The notes beneath the pieces were generated by a model. The model was not told where the DNA came from. It saw only the letters and a list, made by a program, of their open reading frames with translations, and ran no database searches. Both the position numbers and the translations under genes were made by a program. From positions 434,001 through 498,000 of the forward strand of contig JAUIGN010000001.1 in the NCBI GenBank assembly GCA_030430075.1: DNA of 64,000 nt, written 5' to 3'. Source of the stretch: a bacterium. GTDB lineage: Bacteria; Planctomycetota; Planctomycetia; Pirellulales; Pirellulaceae. This document shows positions 45,331-55,027 of the stretch, one piece after another; within the stretch, counting starts at the first letter, position 1, and the number at the start of each line of letters is the position of its first letter.

Positions 45331-46488
45331 ATGACCAGGCAACGAATTCTCGTATTTCGAATCGGCAACCTGGGCGACTCGCTGATCGCTCTGCCGGCGC
45401 TCTGGTTTCTGCGCGAGCACTTCGCGGACGCTCACCTGAGCTTGCTCTGCAATCAGTCCCCGCAGTCACGTGAACTGGCGGCCAGCGACCTCCTCCGCGA
45501 TACGGGGCTGTTCGACGGCTTCCTGCACTACCGGGGAGCCCTGTCGACCGTGCCGCTGGCCGGTAAACTTCTCGACTATGGCCGGCTGTTGGCCACCCTG
45601 CGGTACCACGCGTTCGATCAACTCGTCTATCTGCCGCCCACTCGGCGAACGCCGGCCGAAGTGGAGCGCGACTTGCGCTTCTTCCGGCTCGCCGGGATCC
45701 GCACGATCCTCGGCGCCGACTGGGAACCGCCCCAGCCCGCCGCTCCACAAGCAGCGTCCGCGAGGCCTTTGCAGCCGCAGCCACTGGAAGCCCAGAATCT
45801 GCTCGACCGGCTGGCGGCGTCCGGGCTGCCGGTGCCGGTCCTCGACGCTAGTCGCGCCGATGTGGGAACGACCGCCGCGACGCGACGCGACGTCGCCTCG
45901 TGGATCGATCGCCAGCCCGACTGCGGTCGGCGAACCTGGATCGGGCTGGGAATCGGCAGCAAGATGCCCGCCAAGCAGTGGCCCGTCGATCGCTACCAGC
46001 AGGTTGTGGCACAATTGATCCGCGACGTCGACCTGTGGCCGGTCGTATTCGGAGGGCCGGAGGACCGGTTGCAGGCCGAGTCGCTTGTTGCCCGGTGGGG
46101 TCGGGGGTACGTGGCCGCCGGCCAACTGACGCTCGGCCAGTCCGCCGCGGCACTTGAGCGTTGCGCGCTCTACCTGGGCAACGACACCGGAACGATGCAT
46201 CTGGCGGCCGCCGCCGACGTACCTTGCGTCGCCCTTTTTTCCGCCCGCGATTGGCCCGGCAAGTGGTTTCCGCTCGGGTCGCACCACATCGTTCTCCGCA
46301 AGCCGCTCGAATGCGAGGGCTGCCTGCTGGTCGCGTGCGCGGATCGAGACAACGAATGCCTGCGCCGAATCTCGGTTGCCGAAGTGTATCAGGCGTGCCG
46401 CCAATTGCTGGCTCGCAGTGGTCAACATCCGCCGGCCACAACCGTGGTGCGGCGGCCTGTCCGGCAAACGACCGCAGCAATCCAATGA
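45331..46488 (+). CDS. Glycosyltransferase family 9 (heptosyltransferase-like)
   Basis: 385 aa. ILVFRIGNLGDSLIALPALWFLRE is the classic GT9 N-terminus; a central GIGSKMPAKQWPVDRYQQVV and C-terminal LYLGNDTGTMHLAAAADVPCVALF (the D-TG-H-A motif) are diagnostic. GT9 enzymes transfer heptose from ADP-heptose in LPS core synthesis, which fits the hldD-hldE genes in the same locus. Other donors are possible. It starts two bases after the previous stop and is followed by a GT4 gene whose Shine-Dalgarno overlaps its stop. Confidence 0.9.
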   Translation: MTRQRILVFRIGNLGDSLIALPALWFLREHFADAHLSLLCNQSPQSRELAASDLLRDTGLFDGFLHYRGALSTVPLAGKLLDYGRLLATLRYHAFDQLVYLPPTRRTPAEVERDLRFFRLAGIRTILGADWEPPQPAAPQAASARPLQPQPLEAQNLLDRLAASGLPVPVLDASRADVGTTAATRRDVASWIDRQPDCGRRTWIGLGIGSKMPAKQWPVDRYQQVVAQLIRDVDLWPVVFGGPEDRLQAESLVARWGRGYVAAGQLTLGQSAAALERCALYLGNDTGTMHLAAAADVPCVALFSARDWPGKWFPLGSHHIVLRKPLECEGCLLVACADRDNECLRRISVAEVYQACRQLLARSGQHPPATTVVRRPVRQTTAAIQ

Positions 46489-46495
46489 GGACTCC

Positions 46496-47686
46496 ATGAA
46501 ACGGCCGACCATCCTGACCTGCTGTGATTACTACTTGCCCGGCTACAAAGCCGGCGGGCCCATCGTGACGCTCAGCAACTTGACCGCCAGTCTCAGTGCC
46601 GAATTCGACTTCAAGATCATCACCCGCGATCGTGATCTCAAGGAGCGAACACCATACACCGGTATCTCATCCGACGTTTGGACAACGCGGGAAGGGGTCG
46701 ACGTGTTTTACGTGTCTGGCGGCAACGGAGCGTCCCGCAGGTTGGCCCGCGCGATACGCGACGTGGACCACGATCTGCTCTACCTGAACAGCCTGTTCTC
46801 GCCCCGCTTTTCTGCATTCCCGCTGCTCCTGCGACGCCTTGGGTGGATTCCCAAACGCCCGGTGGTGGTGGCACCCCGGGGCGAATGTGCTGCCGGCGCA
46901 TTTGCCCTCAAGTCCACCCGGAAGCGCGGCTACCTGGCCGCCAGTCAGTTGCTGTCCCTCCATCAGGACGTCCTCTGGCAAGCCGTCTGCCCCCATGAAC
47001 GGGACGACATCGTTCGCCAAATGGGCCCCCAGGCCCAAGTCGCCATGGCAGCCAACCTCGCCCGCGTAGCAGACCGTTCGACGACAGTCGCCCCCTGCCG
47101 GAAGCAGGCCGGTCAGTTGAAGCTGCTCTGTCTGGGGCGAGTGAGCGCGGTCAAAAACACGGCCGGCGCGTTACGCATGTTGAACCACGCCTTTCGTGGA
47201 GCGGTCCAATTCGATATCGCCGGACCGCCGGACGATGACGCGTATTGGCAGGCCTGCCACGCCCTGGCCCGCCAACTTCCCGACAACGTCTCGGCTCGAT
47301 TTCTGGGACCGGTTCCGGCGTCCGACATTCCCGCGTTGCTGGCCGGCTATCACGTTCTCTTTTCACCGACAACCGGCGAGAACTTCGGCCACGCTATCGT
47401 GGAAGGGCTCGCCGCCGGCTGCCCGGCCCTGATCAGCGACCGGACTCCCTGGCGAAACCTGGCGGCAGGGCAAGCCGGTTGGGACCTGCCACTCGATGAA
47501 TGCGGGCAATTCCAATCAGCGATTCAAGAGGCGCTGGAGATGGACCAGGAGCACTTCGCGGCCTGGCGAGCCGGCGCTCGCGCATTCGCCCGCAGTCACG
47601 CCTCCAGGGAGCAAGTCATCGAGCAGAACCGGCAGTTGTTCCACCGGGCCCTCGAATCACCCACCACGCGGCGGCTCGCCGCCTGA
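46496..47686 (+). CDS. Glycosyltransferase family 4
   Basis: 396 aa from the ATG at 46496, with TGAGGA at 46486-46491 upstream. The open frame to 46154 overlaps the GT9 gene and is rejected. N-terminal ILTCCDYYLPGYKAGGPIVT is a GT-B donor/acceptor loop, VVVAPRGECAAGAFALKS a typical GT4 motif, and KLLCLGRVSAVKNTAGALRM plus SPTTGENFGHAIVEGLAAG carries the E-x7-E catalytic/nucleotide-binding motif. It is a retaining enzyme that probably acts on the lipid-linked oligosaccharide in the cytoplasm. Confidence 0.9.
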   Translation: MKRPTILTCCDYYLPGYKAGGPIVTLSNLTASLSAEFDFKIITRDRDLKERTPYTGISSDVWTTREGVDVFYVSGGNGASRRLARAIRDVDHDLLYLNSLFSPRFSAFPLLLRRLGWIPKRPVVVAPRGECAAGAFALKSTRKRGYLAASQLLSLHQDVLWQAVCPHERDDIVRQMGPQAQVAMAANLARVADRSTTVAPCRKQAGQLKLLCLGRVSAVKNTAGALRMLNHAFRGAVQFDIAGPPDDDAYWQACHALARQLPDNVSARFLGPVPASDIPALLAGYHVLFSPTTGENFGHAIVEGLAAGCPALISDRTPWRNLAAGQAGWDLPLDECGQFQSAIQEALEMDQEHFAAWRAGARAFARSHASREQVIEQNRQLFHRALESPTTRRLAA

Positions 47687-47719
47687 TCGCACTCGTCACA
47701 GCAGGCAGGAAGAGAAACC

Positions 47720-48904
47720 ATGGATTACAACGCCGCGTCCATCCCGTTCAAAGTTCGAAAAGTCTGGCGGTACGGTCAGATGTTCGGATGGCGTCGGACC
47801 TGGGCGAAAGTCCAGGCCCATCGGCATCAGAGCCGTCACTTCGATGTTCTACCCACCAGCCATCATCGGCTGGAGAAGCCACAACAGGTGGGCTTGATCG
47901 GCTGCGGGAACTACGCTTTCGCCAACATTGCTTACTTCTTGCATCGCGCCCAGGGTCGGGTCATCGGCGGTTGCATGGACAAGAACCCGCATCGCGCCGC
48001 GTCGCTGGCACGTCACTACGGAGCCCCCCTGCATACCACGGATGCCGAGGAACTGCTCGAGAATGACCATATTCGCTTGCTGTATATCGCCTCGAATCAC
48101 GCCTCGCATGCCGAGTATGCAATCCGCGGCCTCGAGCATGGCAAGGACGTGTACATCGAGAAACCTCATGTCGTGGATGACGACCAACTCGATCGCCTGA
48201 CCCGAGCCATGCAGGAAACTCGAGGCCGCGTCTACCTGGGGTTCAATCGCCCGGGCAGCAAGCTGGGAAGGACATTGCGCCGTGCACTGGACGAACAGCC
48301 CGGCGCCGGCGTTTACAACTGGTTCGTGGCCGGCCATGAAATTGATCCCGATCACTGGTACTTCCATCCGCGTGAAGGGGGCCGGGTGCTGGGCAATCTC
48401 TGCCATTGGACCGACTTCCTCTACGTCTTGCTGGGGCCGCGCGCGTTCCCCATCCAGATCACGCCGGTCAGCGCCCGGTCAAGCGACGTCGACATCGCCG
48501 TGAATTACGTCTTCGGTGATGGATCGATCGGCGTGATCACGTTTTCGGCCAAGGGACATACGTTTGATGGGGTCAGGGAGCGATTCAGCGCCCATCAAGG
48601 CAACTGCCTGGCGGTCCTGGAGGATTTCGCCAGCTTGACGGTCGAAATCGTCGACAAAAAGCGGTGTTATCGAGGGCGCCATCGCGACCATGGACATCGC
48701 GACAACATTCTGGGCGCCTATCGTACGACGTTTCATAATCAGCCGTACGACCACCGGGCACAGCTCGAACGCATCGTAAACACGGCACACCTGTTCCTGC
48801 GGACCAAGGAAGCGTTGGAGACCGGGCGGACGCTGACAATCCATGCGGCCGATCTTGGTGGGGCGCCCCGCGCCGAGCCCAAACCGCAGGCCCGCGCCGG
48901 GTGA
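47720..48904 (+). CDS. Gfo/Idh/MocA family oxidoreductase
   Basis: 394 aa. An N-terminal extension of about 55 residues precedes the Rossmann motif GLIGCGNYAFANIAYFL. IRLLYIASNHASHAEYA and KDVYIEKPHVVDDDQ follow (the EKP lysine is the conserved catalytic residue of the family), with a C-terminal beta-sheet domain containing GRVLGNLCHWTDFLYVLL. Such enzymes oxidise or reduce sugars and nucleotide sugars, for example at the 3-position in 2,3-diamino sugar routes. Here it precedes the two-domain oxidoreductase and the heparinase-like gene; these three often travel together in polysaccharide loci. Confidence 0.9.
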   Translation: MDYNAASIPFKVRKVWRYGQMFGWRRTWAKVQAHRHQSRHFDVLPTSHHRLEKPQQVGLIGCGNYAFANIAYFLHRAQGRVIGGCMDKNPHRAASLARHYGAPLHTTDAEELLENDHIRLLYIASNHASHAEYAIRGLEHGKDVYIEKPHVVDDDQLDRLTRAMQETRGRVYLGFNRPGSKLGRTLRRALDEQPGAGVYNWFVAGHEIDPDHWYFHPREGGRVLGNLCHWTDFLYVLLGPRAFPIQITPVSARSSDVDIAVNYVFGDGSIGVITFSAKGHTFDGVRERFSAHQGNCLAVLEDFASLTVEIVDKKRCYRGRHRDHGHRDNILGAYRTTFHNQPYDHRAQLERIVNTAHLFLRTKEALETGRTLTIHAADLGGAPRAEPKPQARAG

Positions 48905-49581
48905 ACGACCTGCCGCACCGCACCGCAACGCAACGGTCTCACGCCACTCGGCGCGGCGGCACGTGGCACTCCCCGGCGAGGTCATTTCTGGTCGTCCGTC
49001 GTTCTTCGACCGACGACGGTGCGAAGGTGAGCCCGGATTGTTCAGGAACACACAACCATTCCGCGAAGGCCCCGGTGTCGCGATCGTTTGCGGTGTACTC
49101 ACAAGGCACCTCGCATCTCCGCCGGAGCGAGTTTGCGTCCGGCCTGCCTTGCTAGCAACGAAACTTTGGCTACCGCCCAACGGCTGAAACGCCATTCCGG
49201 CTCGCCAGGCTGGGGCTCGGCCTCTACGTGGGAATACGCCCCATGGCTGATGCACGACGCGTGCGAGCAAGGCACATGTTTCCGGCAGTGAATTGCTATT
49301 TGTCGGTGCGGCGGGGAGACCTAAAATTGCGAGCTTCATTGCCTGGACCTGATGCCGCACCCGCCGCGGACGTTCGTACTACTGGAACCGTCACCGTCGT
49401 CTGCGGCTTTGCGAATGCTGTGCCGCAACGCCCCGCCGCGTGGAGCGAAAGCCGACAAGCTGACTCTTGACGTGCCGAGAGAGGCTTCGCGGGCCACGAT
49501 CGCACCACGGTGCTTCGGCCCGCTCCGATGTTCGTGCGACAGCGAGACGCCATCCGGGCGCAACAAGAGAAACGGAGAACC
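48905..49581. other. 677-bp non-coding gap within the exopolysaccharide locus
   Basis: No reading frame here resembles a protein. A 7-bp stem hairpin CCGTCGT/ACGACGG lies at about 48996-49019, some 90 bases after the previous stop, without a T-run. CTTTGGCTACC near 49165 repeats a word from the galE/polymerase intergenic region (about 19587-19597), possibly a shared control site. GGAGA precedes the next ATG. A transcription restart here is plausible. Confidence 0.45.
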
Positions 49582-51774
49582 ATGAGACGACTTGTCCAGA
49601 ACATCGGCACAGGTCAGTTGTCGCTGGAAGACCTTCCCCGCCCAACCGTCCCAGCCGGTCACGTGTTGATTGCCAACCGCGCCTCGTTGATCTCCGCGGG
49701 GACGGAGAAGACCGCGCGGGAACTGGCGCAAAAGTCCTTGCTCGCCAAGGCCAAGGCGCGTCCGGATCATGTGCGTCGCGTATTAGAGAAAGTACGCAAC
49801 GAAGGGTTGTGGAGCACGGTCGAACAAGTGCGCGCCAAGCTCGATGCGCCGATGCCGATGGGCTATTGTTCGGCGGGCACCGTCCTCACCTGCGGCCCGG
49901 GCGTGCAGCAATTCAAGCCGGGCGACCGGGTCGCATCCAACGGCGGGCATGCGGACCTGGTCACCGTTCCCAGGAACCTGTGTGCCCGCATACCCGACGA
50001 AGTCACATTCGATCAGGCGGCGTTCACCGTACTGGGTGCGATTGCAATGCAGGGTGTGCGGCTCTCCCGCATCACGCTGGGCGAAACGGTCTTCGTCATC
50101 GGGTTGGGTCTGGTTGGCCAGATCACGGTCGCCTTGCTCCGAGCGGCCGGGGCCACGGTCATTGGCACGGACCTTGATCCGGCGAAGTGTGCCCTGGCGA
50201 AAGAGATGGGTGCCGCGGCAGCGCATGTCGGGTTGGGAGCCGATGATGTCCGGTCCTTGACACGAGGCCTGGGAGCGGACGCCGTGCTGATCACCGCCTC
50301 GACGAATTCGAACGGCCCAATCGACCTGGCGGCCGACGCCGTTCGGCAGAAGGGACGCGTTGTGCTGGTCGGCGTGATCGGCCTGACGCTCGACCGTCGC
50401 CCATTCTATTTCAAGGAAGCCGAATTCGTCGTCTCGTGCTCGTATGGCCCGGGTCGCTATGACGCGAACTACGAACAGGGTGGCCAAGACTACCCGGCCG
50501 CTCATGTTCGCTGGACCGAGCAGCGCAACTTTCAAGCGGTCCTGGACCTGATGGCGACCGGCCAACTGGATGTAACCCGGCTGATTTCGCATCGCTTTGA
50601 GATCGGGCGGGCACCCGCGGCGTATGACTTGATCGAGGCTGAGCGGGAGCCGTACCTGGGCGTCCTGCTCGAATATGACGACGCGTCTGCCCAAGCGCCG
50701 GATCCGGTGATTGAGCTGCGGACGGAAGGACGCCCGGGTGACGTCGGCGTCAGTTGCCTGGGTGCCGGCAACTTTGCTCGCATGGTCCTGCTGCCCAAAC
50801 TCTGTGGGTTTACCGCCGCCCGCCCGGAAGTGATTTGCTCGGCCGGCGGCGGTTCGGCAGCGGACGTAGGGCGGAAACTGGGCTTCGCGACCGCCACGAG
50901 CGATGAGCGGCAGGTGTGGGACGACGAGCGGACCGATGCCGTCTTTGTCGTCACGCAGCATCATCAACACGCCGCGCAGGTTCTGCACGCGATCGAGGCG
51001 GGCAAGCATGTCTTTGTGGAAAAACCGTTGTGCTTGACGCTTCCCGAGTTGGCGATGTTGGAGGCAGCGTTGCGGACCGCCCCGCCGCCGGCCCCGCTGG
51101 TCATGGTCGGTTACAACCGCCGATTCTCACCGGCGGCGATCGCCATGCGGCAATTCTTCACGCACATGCACGAGCCGCTTACGGTCTCGATTCGCTTCAA
51201 CGCCAGTATGATTCCGGCCGACCATTGGACGCAGGTCGATTCTCTCGGCGGGGGCCGCATCATTGGCGAAGCGTGTCACGGCATCGACCTTGCCACCTAC
51301 CTGACGGGATCACCGGTCGTTCGCGTCTACGCGGAATCGATCGGTGGTCGCGGCGCGCCGGCGATCACGGACGATCAGTCGTTCATAACGCTCCGGCACG
51401 CCAATGGGTCGGTCTCCAGCGTGGCCTACCTGGCGGGTGGAGACAAGGCGTTTCCCAAGGAGCGCGTCGAACTGTTCGGCGGGGGGCGGGTCGGTACCAT
51501 CGACGACTTCCGTGCGGCCGAGTCATGGGTGGGAGGCAAACGGCGGAAGCTCTGGAGCGGCGGTCAGGACAAGGGACATGCGGCCGAATTGGAGGCGTTT
51601 CTCCGCGCGATCCGCGAAGGCGGCGATGCCCCCATCTCCTGGAGCGAGTTAAGGGCGACCAGTATGGCTGCGATCCTGGCGGTCCGCAGTCTGCGCGAGG
51701 GGCGGGCGTTCGACATCCCGCCGGCCGGCGGCGCGTCTGCCGCTCCCGTCAACTCGGTAAAGATGGCGAGCTGA
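49582..51774 (+). CDS. Two-domain oxidoreductase: MDR/zinc-dehydrogenase-like plus Gfo/Idh/MocA
   Basis: 730 aa from the ATG at 49582 (CGGAGAACC upstream); the frame is open to 49510, but homology begins here. Residues 1 to about 375 are a medium-chain dehydrogenase fold: MPMGYCSAGTVLTCGPGVQQF, GDRVASNGGHADLVTVP, and TVFVIGLGLVGQITVALLRA for NAD(P) binding. Residues about 385-730 are a complete Gfo/Idh/MocA unit: VSCLGAGNFARMVLLPKL, VFVEKPLCLTLPELAML, HGIDLATYLTGSPV. Fusions of this type are known from exopolysaccharide loci; the reaction is not established. The next gene (heparinase-like) starts three bases after this stop. Confidence 0.92.
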   Translation: MRRLVQNIGTGQLSLEDLPRPTVPAGHVLIANRASLISAGTEKTARELAQKSLLAKAKARPDHVRRVLEKVRNEGLWSTVEQVRAKLDAPMPMGYCSAGTVLTCGPGVQQFKPGDRVASNGGHADLVTVPRNLCARIPDEVTFDQAAFTVLGAIAMQGVRLSRITLGETVFVIGLGLVGQITVALLRAAGATVIGTDLDPAKCALAKEMGAAAAHVGLGADDVRSLTRGLGADAVLITASTNSNGPIDLAADAVRQKGRVVLVGVIGLTLDRRPFYFKEAEFVVSCSYGPGRYDANYEQGGQDYPAAHVRWTEQRNFQAVLDLMATGQLDVTRLISHRFEIGRAPAAYDLIEAEREPYLGVLLEYDDASAQAPDPVIELRTEGRPGDVGVSCLGAGNFARMVLLPKLCGFTAARPEVICSAGGGSAADVGRKLGFATATSDERQVWDDERTDAVFVVTQHHQHAAQVLHAIEAGKHVFVEKPLCLTLPELAMLEAALRTAPPPAPLVMVGYNRRFSPAAIAMRQFFTHMHEPLTVSIRFNASMIPADHWTQVDSLGGGRIIGEACHGIDLATYLTGSPVVRVYAESIGGRGAPAITDDQSFITLRHANGSVSSVAYLAGGDKAFPKERVELFGGGRVGTIDDFRAAESWVGGKRRKLWSGGQDKGHAAELEAFLRAIREGGDAPISWSELRATSMAAILAVRSLREGRAFDIPPAGGASAAPVNSVKMAS

Positions 51775-51777
51775 CCG

Positions 51778-53580
51778 ATGAATCGAATTGCGGCCCCGCT
51801 GGCAGGCTGGCTGAAGATCTGGCGAACGACGCGTTACCTCCGCGGCTCGCAGATCGCCTATCGCCTCAAACGGCTGACACGCCAGCGGCTCGGCACGCTT
51901 GCTCTTCAGACGCGTGGGGAGGCGCCCCCAGCCGCGGTAGCGCATCCGTCTGCATCAATCCTGGAGGGCGTGCCTGCGCGTTCAGCCGGCTGTGAACCCG
52001 GGCCCAACTTGCTGGCCAACTTGGAGCAAGGCCGGCTCCGCCTGGTGAATCGCACCCTGTCCTTTCAACCGGGACAACCGGACTGGCGCCTTGAAGCTCC
52101 GCAGGTCGATCGTCTCTGGGCGATCAGCCTGCACTACCATGGCTGGCTGTACGAGTTGGCGAAGTTGGTTCGTGGCGAGAACACGTCGATCAGTGCGGCG
52201 CCGTCGGAGGATTCGATCCACGGCCGCGCCGACCGCCACTTCCGGTCCCTTCTGTGGGATTGGCTGCGAGCCTGCCCCGTTGGCCGCCCCGGCCGGGATG
52301 GCTTCGCCTGGAATGCTTACGCGATTGCCACTCGACTGGGCTGGTGGGCCCGGATGTGGCACGCGTTGGGCAGCGACTATTGGCGGCGGCAAGCAGAGCT
52401 GGCCGATGCGATGCTCGCGAGCATGCATGCGCAGGCATCCCACCTGGCAGGGCACCTCGAATGGGACCTCCGCGCGAACCACCTGCTGCGCGACGCTGTT
52501 GGACTGGCCTGGGCCGGGCGGTTCTTCTCCGGGCCCCAAGCAATTCGTTGGCTGGCGATGGCGGAACAACTGGCCCTCGCGCAAGCGGACGAACAGATGC
52601 TGGCCGACGGCGGCCACTTCGAACGCAGTCCGCACTACCACCTCGAGGTGATGGACGACTGGCGTGAGCTGGCACATTTATTGCCGAGCCGGCACGGCAG
52701 AGACACGATTCACGCGACCTGGCAGCGCGCGGCCGATTATGCCGCCTGGCTTCGTCATCCGGACGGCACCACGCCGCAGTTCAACGACGGTGCCGCGACC
52801 GCCGCTGCCGAGCGCGGATCAAGGTTGCCGGCGATGGCGGAGAAGGGGCCTCCGCGTGGCCGCTGGTTCCAAAATTCTGGCGTCGTTGCCTGGCACGGCC
52901 GACCGTGGACACTGTTCTGGGATGTGGGAGAGATCGGCCCCGACTATCAGCCGGGTCACGCACATGCCGACACGTTGACGATCGAGGCTTCGTTTCATGG
53001 GCATCGGCTGTTCGTCGATCCCGGCACCTACGGGTACGACCGCGATTCCCGCCGCGCATACGACCGTTCGACTGCCAGCCACAACACCGTCTGCATCGAT
53101 CAGCAGGACTCGAGCGAGGTTTGGCATATCTTTCGTGTGGGCCGCCGCGCGCGACCGCGCGACGTGGACGTCTCGATCGGTGCGGACCATCTCCGGGGCA
53201 AGGCCGTCCACGACGGCTACGACCATCTCCCCGGCCGGCCTCGACACCGGCGCAGCATCGCGCTGCGCGAGGATGGCCCGCTGAGAATCATCGACGAAGT
53301 CACCGGACAAGCACGCCACCACGTAACGGGCGGCTTCCTGCTCGCGCCGGAATGGCGCGCGGCCGCGGTGCCGACCGGCTGGCACCTTGTGCGCGATGGC
53401 TGCCGCCTGCGAATTGAGGTCACCGCGACGGAGGAACTGACGATGTTCCTCGAATCGCGTCCCGTCCATCCCGATTATGGCTGCGAGCTGCCGACGAAAT
53501 GGCTCGGCTGGAGCTATCAAGGCCAGCTGCCATTCCGTGTCGAAATCACCGTTCATGCCGACTACGAACCGCACTTGTAA
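51778..53580 (+). CDS. Heparinase II/III-like protein (alginate-lyase-like fold)
   Basis: 600 aa, no clear signal peptide. The N-terminal half (about 60-330) is an alpha/alpha toroid (WRLEAPQVDRLWAISLHYH, RSLLWDWLRACPVG, DGGHFERSPHYHLEVMDDW). The C-terminal half (about 370-560) is the heparinase II/III beta domain with GEIGPDYQPGHAHADTLTIE, RLFVDPGTYGYD and STASHNTVCIDQQDSSEVW; the Tyr/His residues here match lyase active-site positions. In exopolysaccharide loci such proteins may trim or edit uronic-acid-containing polymer; ManNAcA made by wecB-wecC is a candidate uronic acid. It lies three bases after the two-domain oxidoreductase. Confidence 0.9.
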   Translation: MNRIAAPLAGWLKIWRTTRYLRGSQIAYRLKRLTRQRLGTLALQTRGEAPPAAVAHPSASILEGVPARSAGCEPGPNLLANLEQGRLRLVNRTLSFQPGQPDWRLEAPQVDRLWAISLHYHGWLYELAKLVRGENTSISAAPSEDSIHGRADRHFRSLLWDWLRACPVGRPGRDGFAWNAYAIATRLGWWARMWHALGSDYWRRQAELADAMLASMHAQASHLAGHLEWDLRANHLLRDAVGLAWAGRFFSGPQAIRWLAMAEQLALAQADEQMLADGGHFERSPHYHLEVMDDWRELAHLLPSRHGRDTIHATWQRAADYAAWLRHPDGTTPQFNDGAATAAAERGSRLPAMAEKGPPRGRWFQNSGVVAWHGRPWTLFWDVGEIGPDYQPGHAHADTLTIEASFHGHRLFVDPGTYGYDRDSRRAYDRSTASHNTVCIDQQDSSEVWHIFRVGRRARPRDVDVSIGADHLRGKAVHDGYDHLPGRPRHRRSIALREDGPLRIIDEVTGQARHHVTGGFLLAPEWRAAAVPTGWHLVRDGCRLRIEVTATEELTMFLESRPVHPDYGCELPTKWLGWSYQGQLPFRVEITVHADYEPHL

Positions 53581-53595
53581 GCACACACCAGCATC

Positions 53596-54879
53596 ATGCA
53601 TATTCTCTTCTTCAGCCACAACTTCCCGCCCGAGGTCAACGCTTTGGCGACCCGCACTCATGCACATTGTCGGCGCTGGGTGGCGGACGGGCACCGCGTG
53701 ACGGTGGTCACCTGTGCGCCGAACTACCCGCAAGGAGTCGTGTTCCCCGGCTATCGCAATGCCTGGAGAAGCGAAGAAGCGATGAACGGCATCCGCGTGG
53801 TCCGCGTGGGTACGCTGTTGGCGCCGAACCGCGGCTTCGCGCGCCGAGTGCTCTATTTTCTCAGCTACATGGTTCGGGCCGTCCTGTTCGGCCTGACGGT
53901 GCCTGATGCCGATATCGTCGTCGCCAGTTCCCCCCAGTTCTTCGCCGGCTGGGCCGGTGTGCTCTGCGCGCGACTGAAACGCTGGCCATTGGTGCTCGAA
54001 GTCCGCGACATCTGGCCCGAGTCGATCCTGGCCGTCGGCGCCATGAAGCGGACGCGGTTGATTCGCCTTCTTGAGTGGCTCGAACGTCGCATGTATCGGG
54101 CAGCGGACCACATCGTGACGGTGGGGAGCGGCTATCGACGACAACTGCTCGCACGAGACGTGCCGGCCGACAAGATCTCGATCGTGCCCAACGGCGTCGA
54201 TCCGGTCGACTCCGCCCGCTCGTTCGATCGCCTGGCCTTTCGCAAGGAACAGCAGGTAACCGACAAGTTTGTCTGCGCCTATGTCGGCACGGTCGGGATG
54301 GCGCATGGGCTGGAGGTGGTCCTCGATGCGGCCGGCCAGCTCGCGGCAAGCGGACGGAATGATGTTCAATTCTGGATCGTCGGAGACGGTGCCGAACGGG
54401 CCGACCTGGAGGCCGAAGTGGAGCGGCGGGGATTAACGACCGTCCGCTTCTTCGGCATGGTCCCCAAGTCGCGGGTCACCGACTTTATCGAGAGTGCCGA
54501 TGCGGCGCTGGTCCATCTCCGCGGGACGGGCCTGTTCGGCACGGTGCTGCCGTCGAAGATCTTTGAAATCATGCAAGCCGGCGTCCCCATCGTCATGGGC
54601 GTGCGGGGCGAGGCGTTAGACCTGGTCGTCGACCACGATGCGGGAGTTGCCATGACACCGGACGATGCTGGTTCCCTGGTCGACTGCATCGACACGATTT
54701 CCGCCAATCCGGCCGCCTATCGTCAAGGGAATACGCTCGTGGCGGATCAGTACAATCGCGACATGCTGGCCAGGCGAATGCTGGTCACGTTGAAACAGCA
54801 TGCCGGTGCGACGCTGTCGTCCGCCGATCTGGCGCTTCAGTCGGCGCCCCGTCAAGCGGGCGAGTATCGGGCGGCATAG
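53596..54879 (+). CDS. Glycosyltransferase family 4 (WcaI/WbuB-like)
   Basis: 427 aa. ILFFSHNFPPEVNALATRTH is the N-terminal loop of a GT4 subfamily common in colanic-acid-like loci; VTVVTCAPNYPQG, LVLEVRDIWPESILAVGAM and ISIVPNGVDPVDSARSF are further subfamily motifs. C-terminal FWIVGDGAERADLEAEV and LFGTVLPSKIFEIMQAGVPIV complete the GT-B nucleotide site. It is the last gene of the long plus-strand run and starts 15 bases after the heparinase-like gene. Confidence 0.92.
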   Translation: MHILFFSHNFPPEVNALATRTHAHCRRWVADGHRVTVVTCAPNYPQGVVFPGYRNAWRSEEAMNGIRVVRVGTLLAPNRGFARRVLYFLSYMVRAVLFGLTVPDADIVVASSPQFFAGWAGVLCARLKRWPLVLEVRDIWPESILAVGAMKRTRLIRLLEWLERRMYRAADHIVTVGSGYRRQLLARDVPADKISIVPNGVDPVDSARSFDRLAFRKEQQVTDKFVCAYVGTVGMAHGLEVVLDAAGQLAASGRNDVQFWIVGDGAERADLEAEVERRGLTTVRFFGMVPKSRVTDFIESADAALVHLRGTGLFGTVLPSKIFEIMQAGVPIVMGVRGEALDLVVDHDAGVAMTPDDAGSLVDCIDTISANPAAYRQGNTLVADQYNRDMLARRMLVTLKQHAGATLSSADLALQSAPRQAGEYRAA

Positions 54880-55027
54880 GAAGGGGGCAGGCACCGCTTC
54901 CGCAGATTCCGGGATACGGACGTGCGGACAGCTTTGCGTCATGCACCGCATGACCTACGGGATGACTGCCTCACTTCGCCCGTGGGAATTGGGTGGTGGG
55001 TGGGTAGGCCGGCGCGACGGCGGAGCC
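54880..55027. other. Convergent intergenic region with hairpin
   Basis: This separates the end of the exopolysaccharide locus from the minus-strand subtilase gene. It contains a perfect 7-bp hairpin, GTCATGC-ACC-GCATGAC, at 54938-54954, with CTACG following, the same element as at 41169. A G-rich stretch (GGTGGGTGGGTAGG) lies just before 55011. A bidirectional transcript end here is plausible but not proven. Confidence 0.55.

Noticed and set aside
52819..54369. 516-residue minus-strand open frame
   Set aside because: It overlaps the heparinase-like and GT4 genes and shows no recognisable domain.
54938..54954. Intrinsic terminator at the end of the exopolysaccharide locus
   Set aside because: The stem is good but there is no T-run, and the same hairpin occurs in the middle of the locus.
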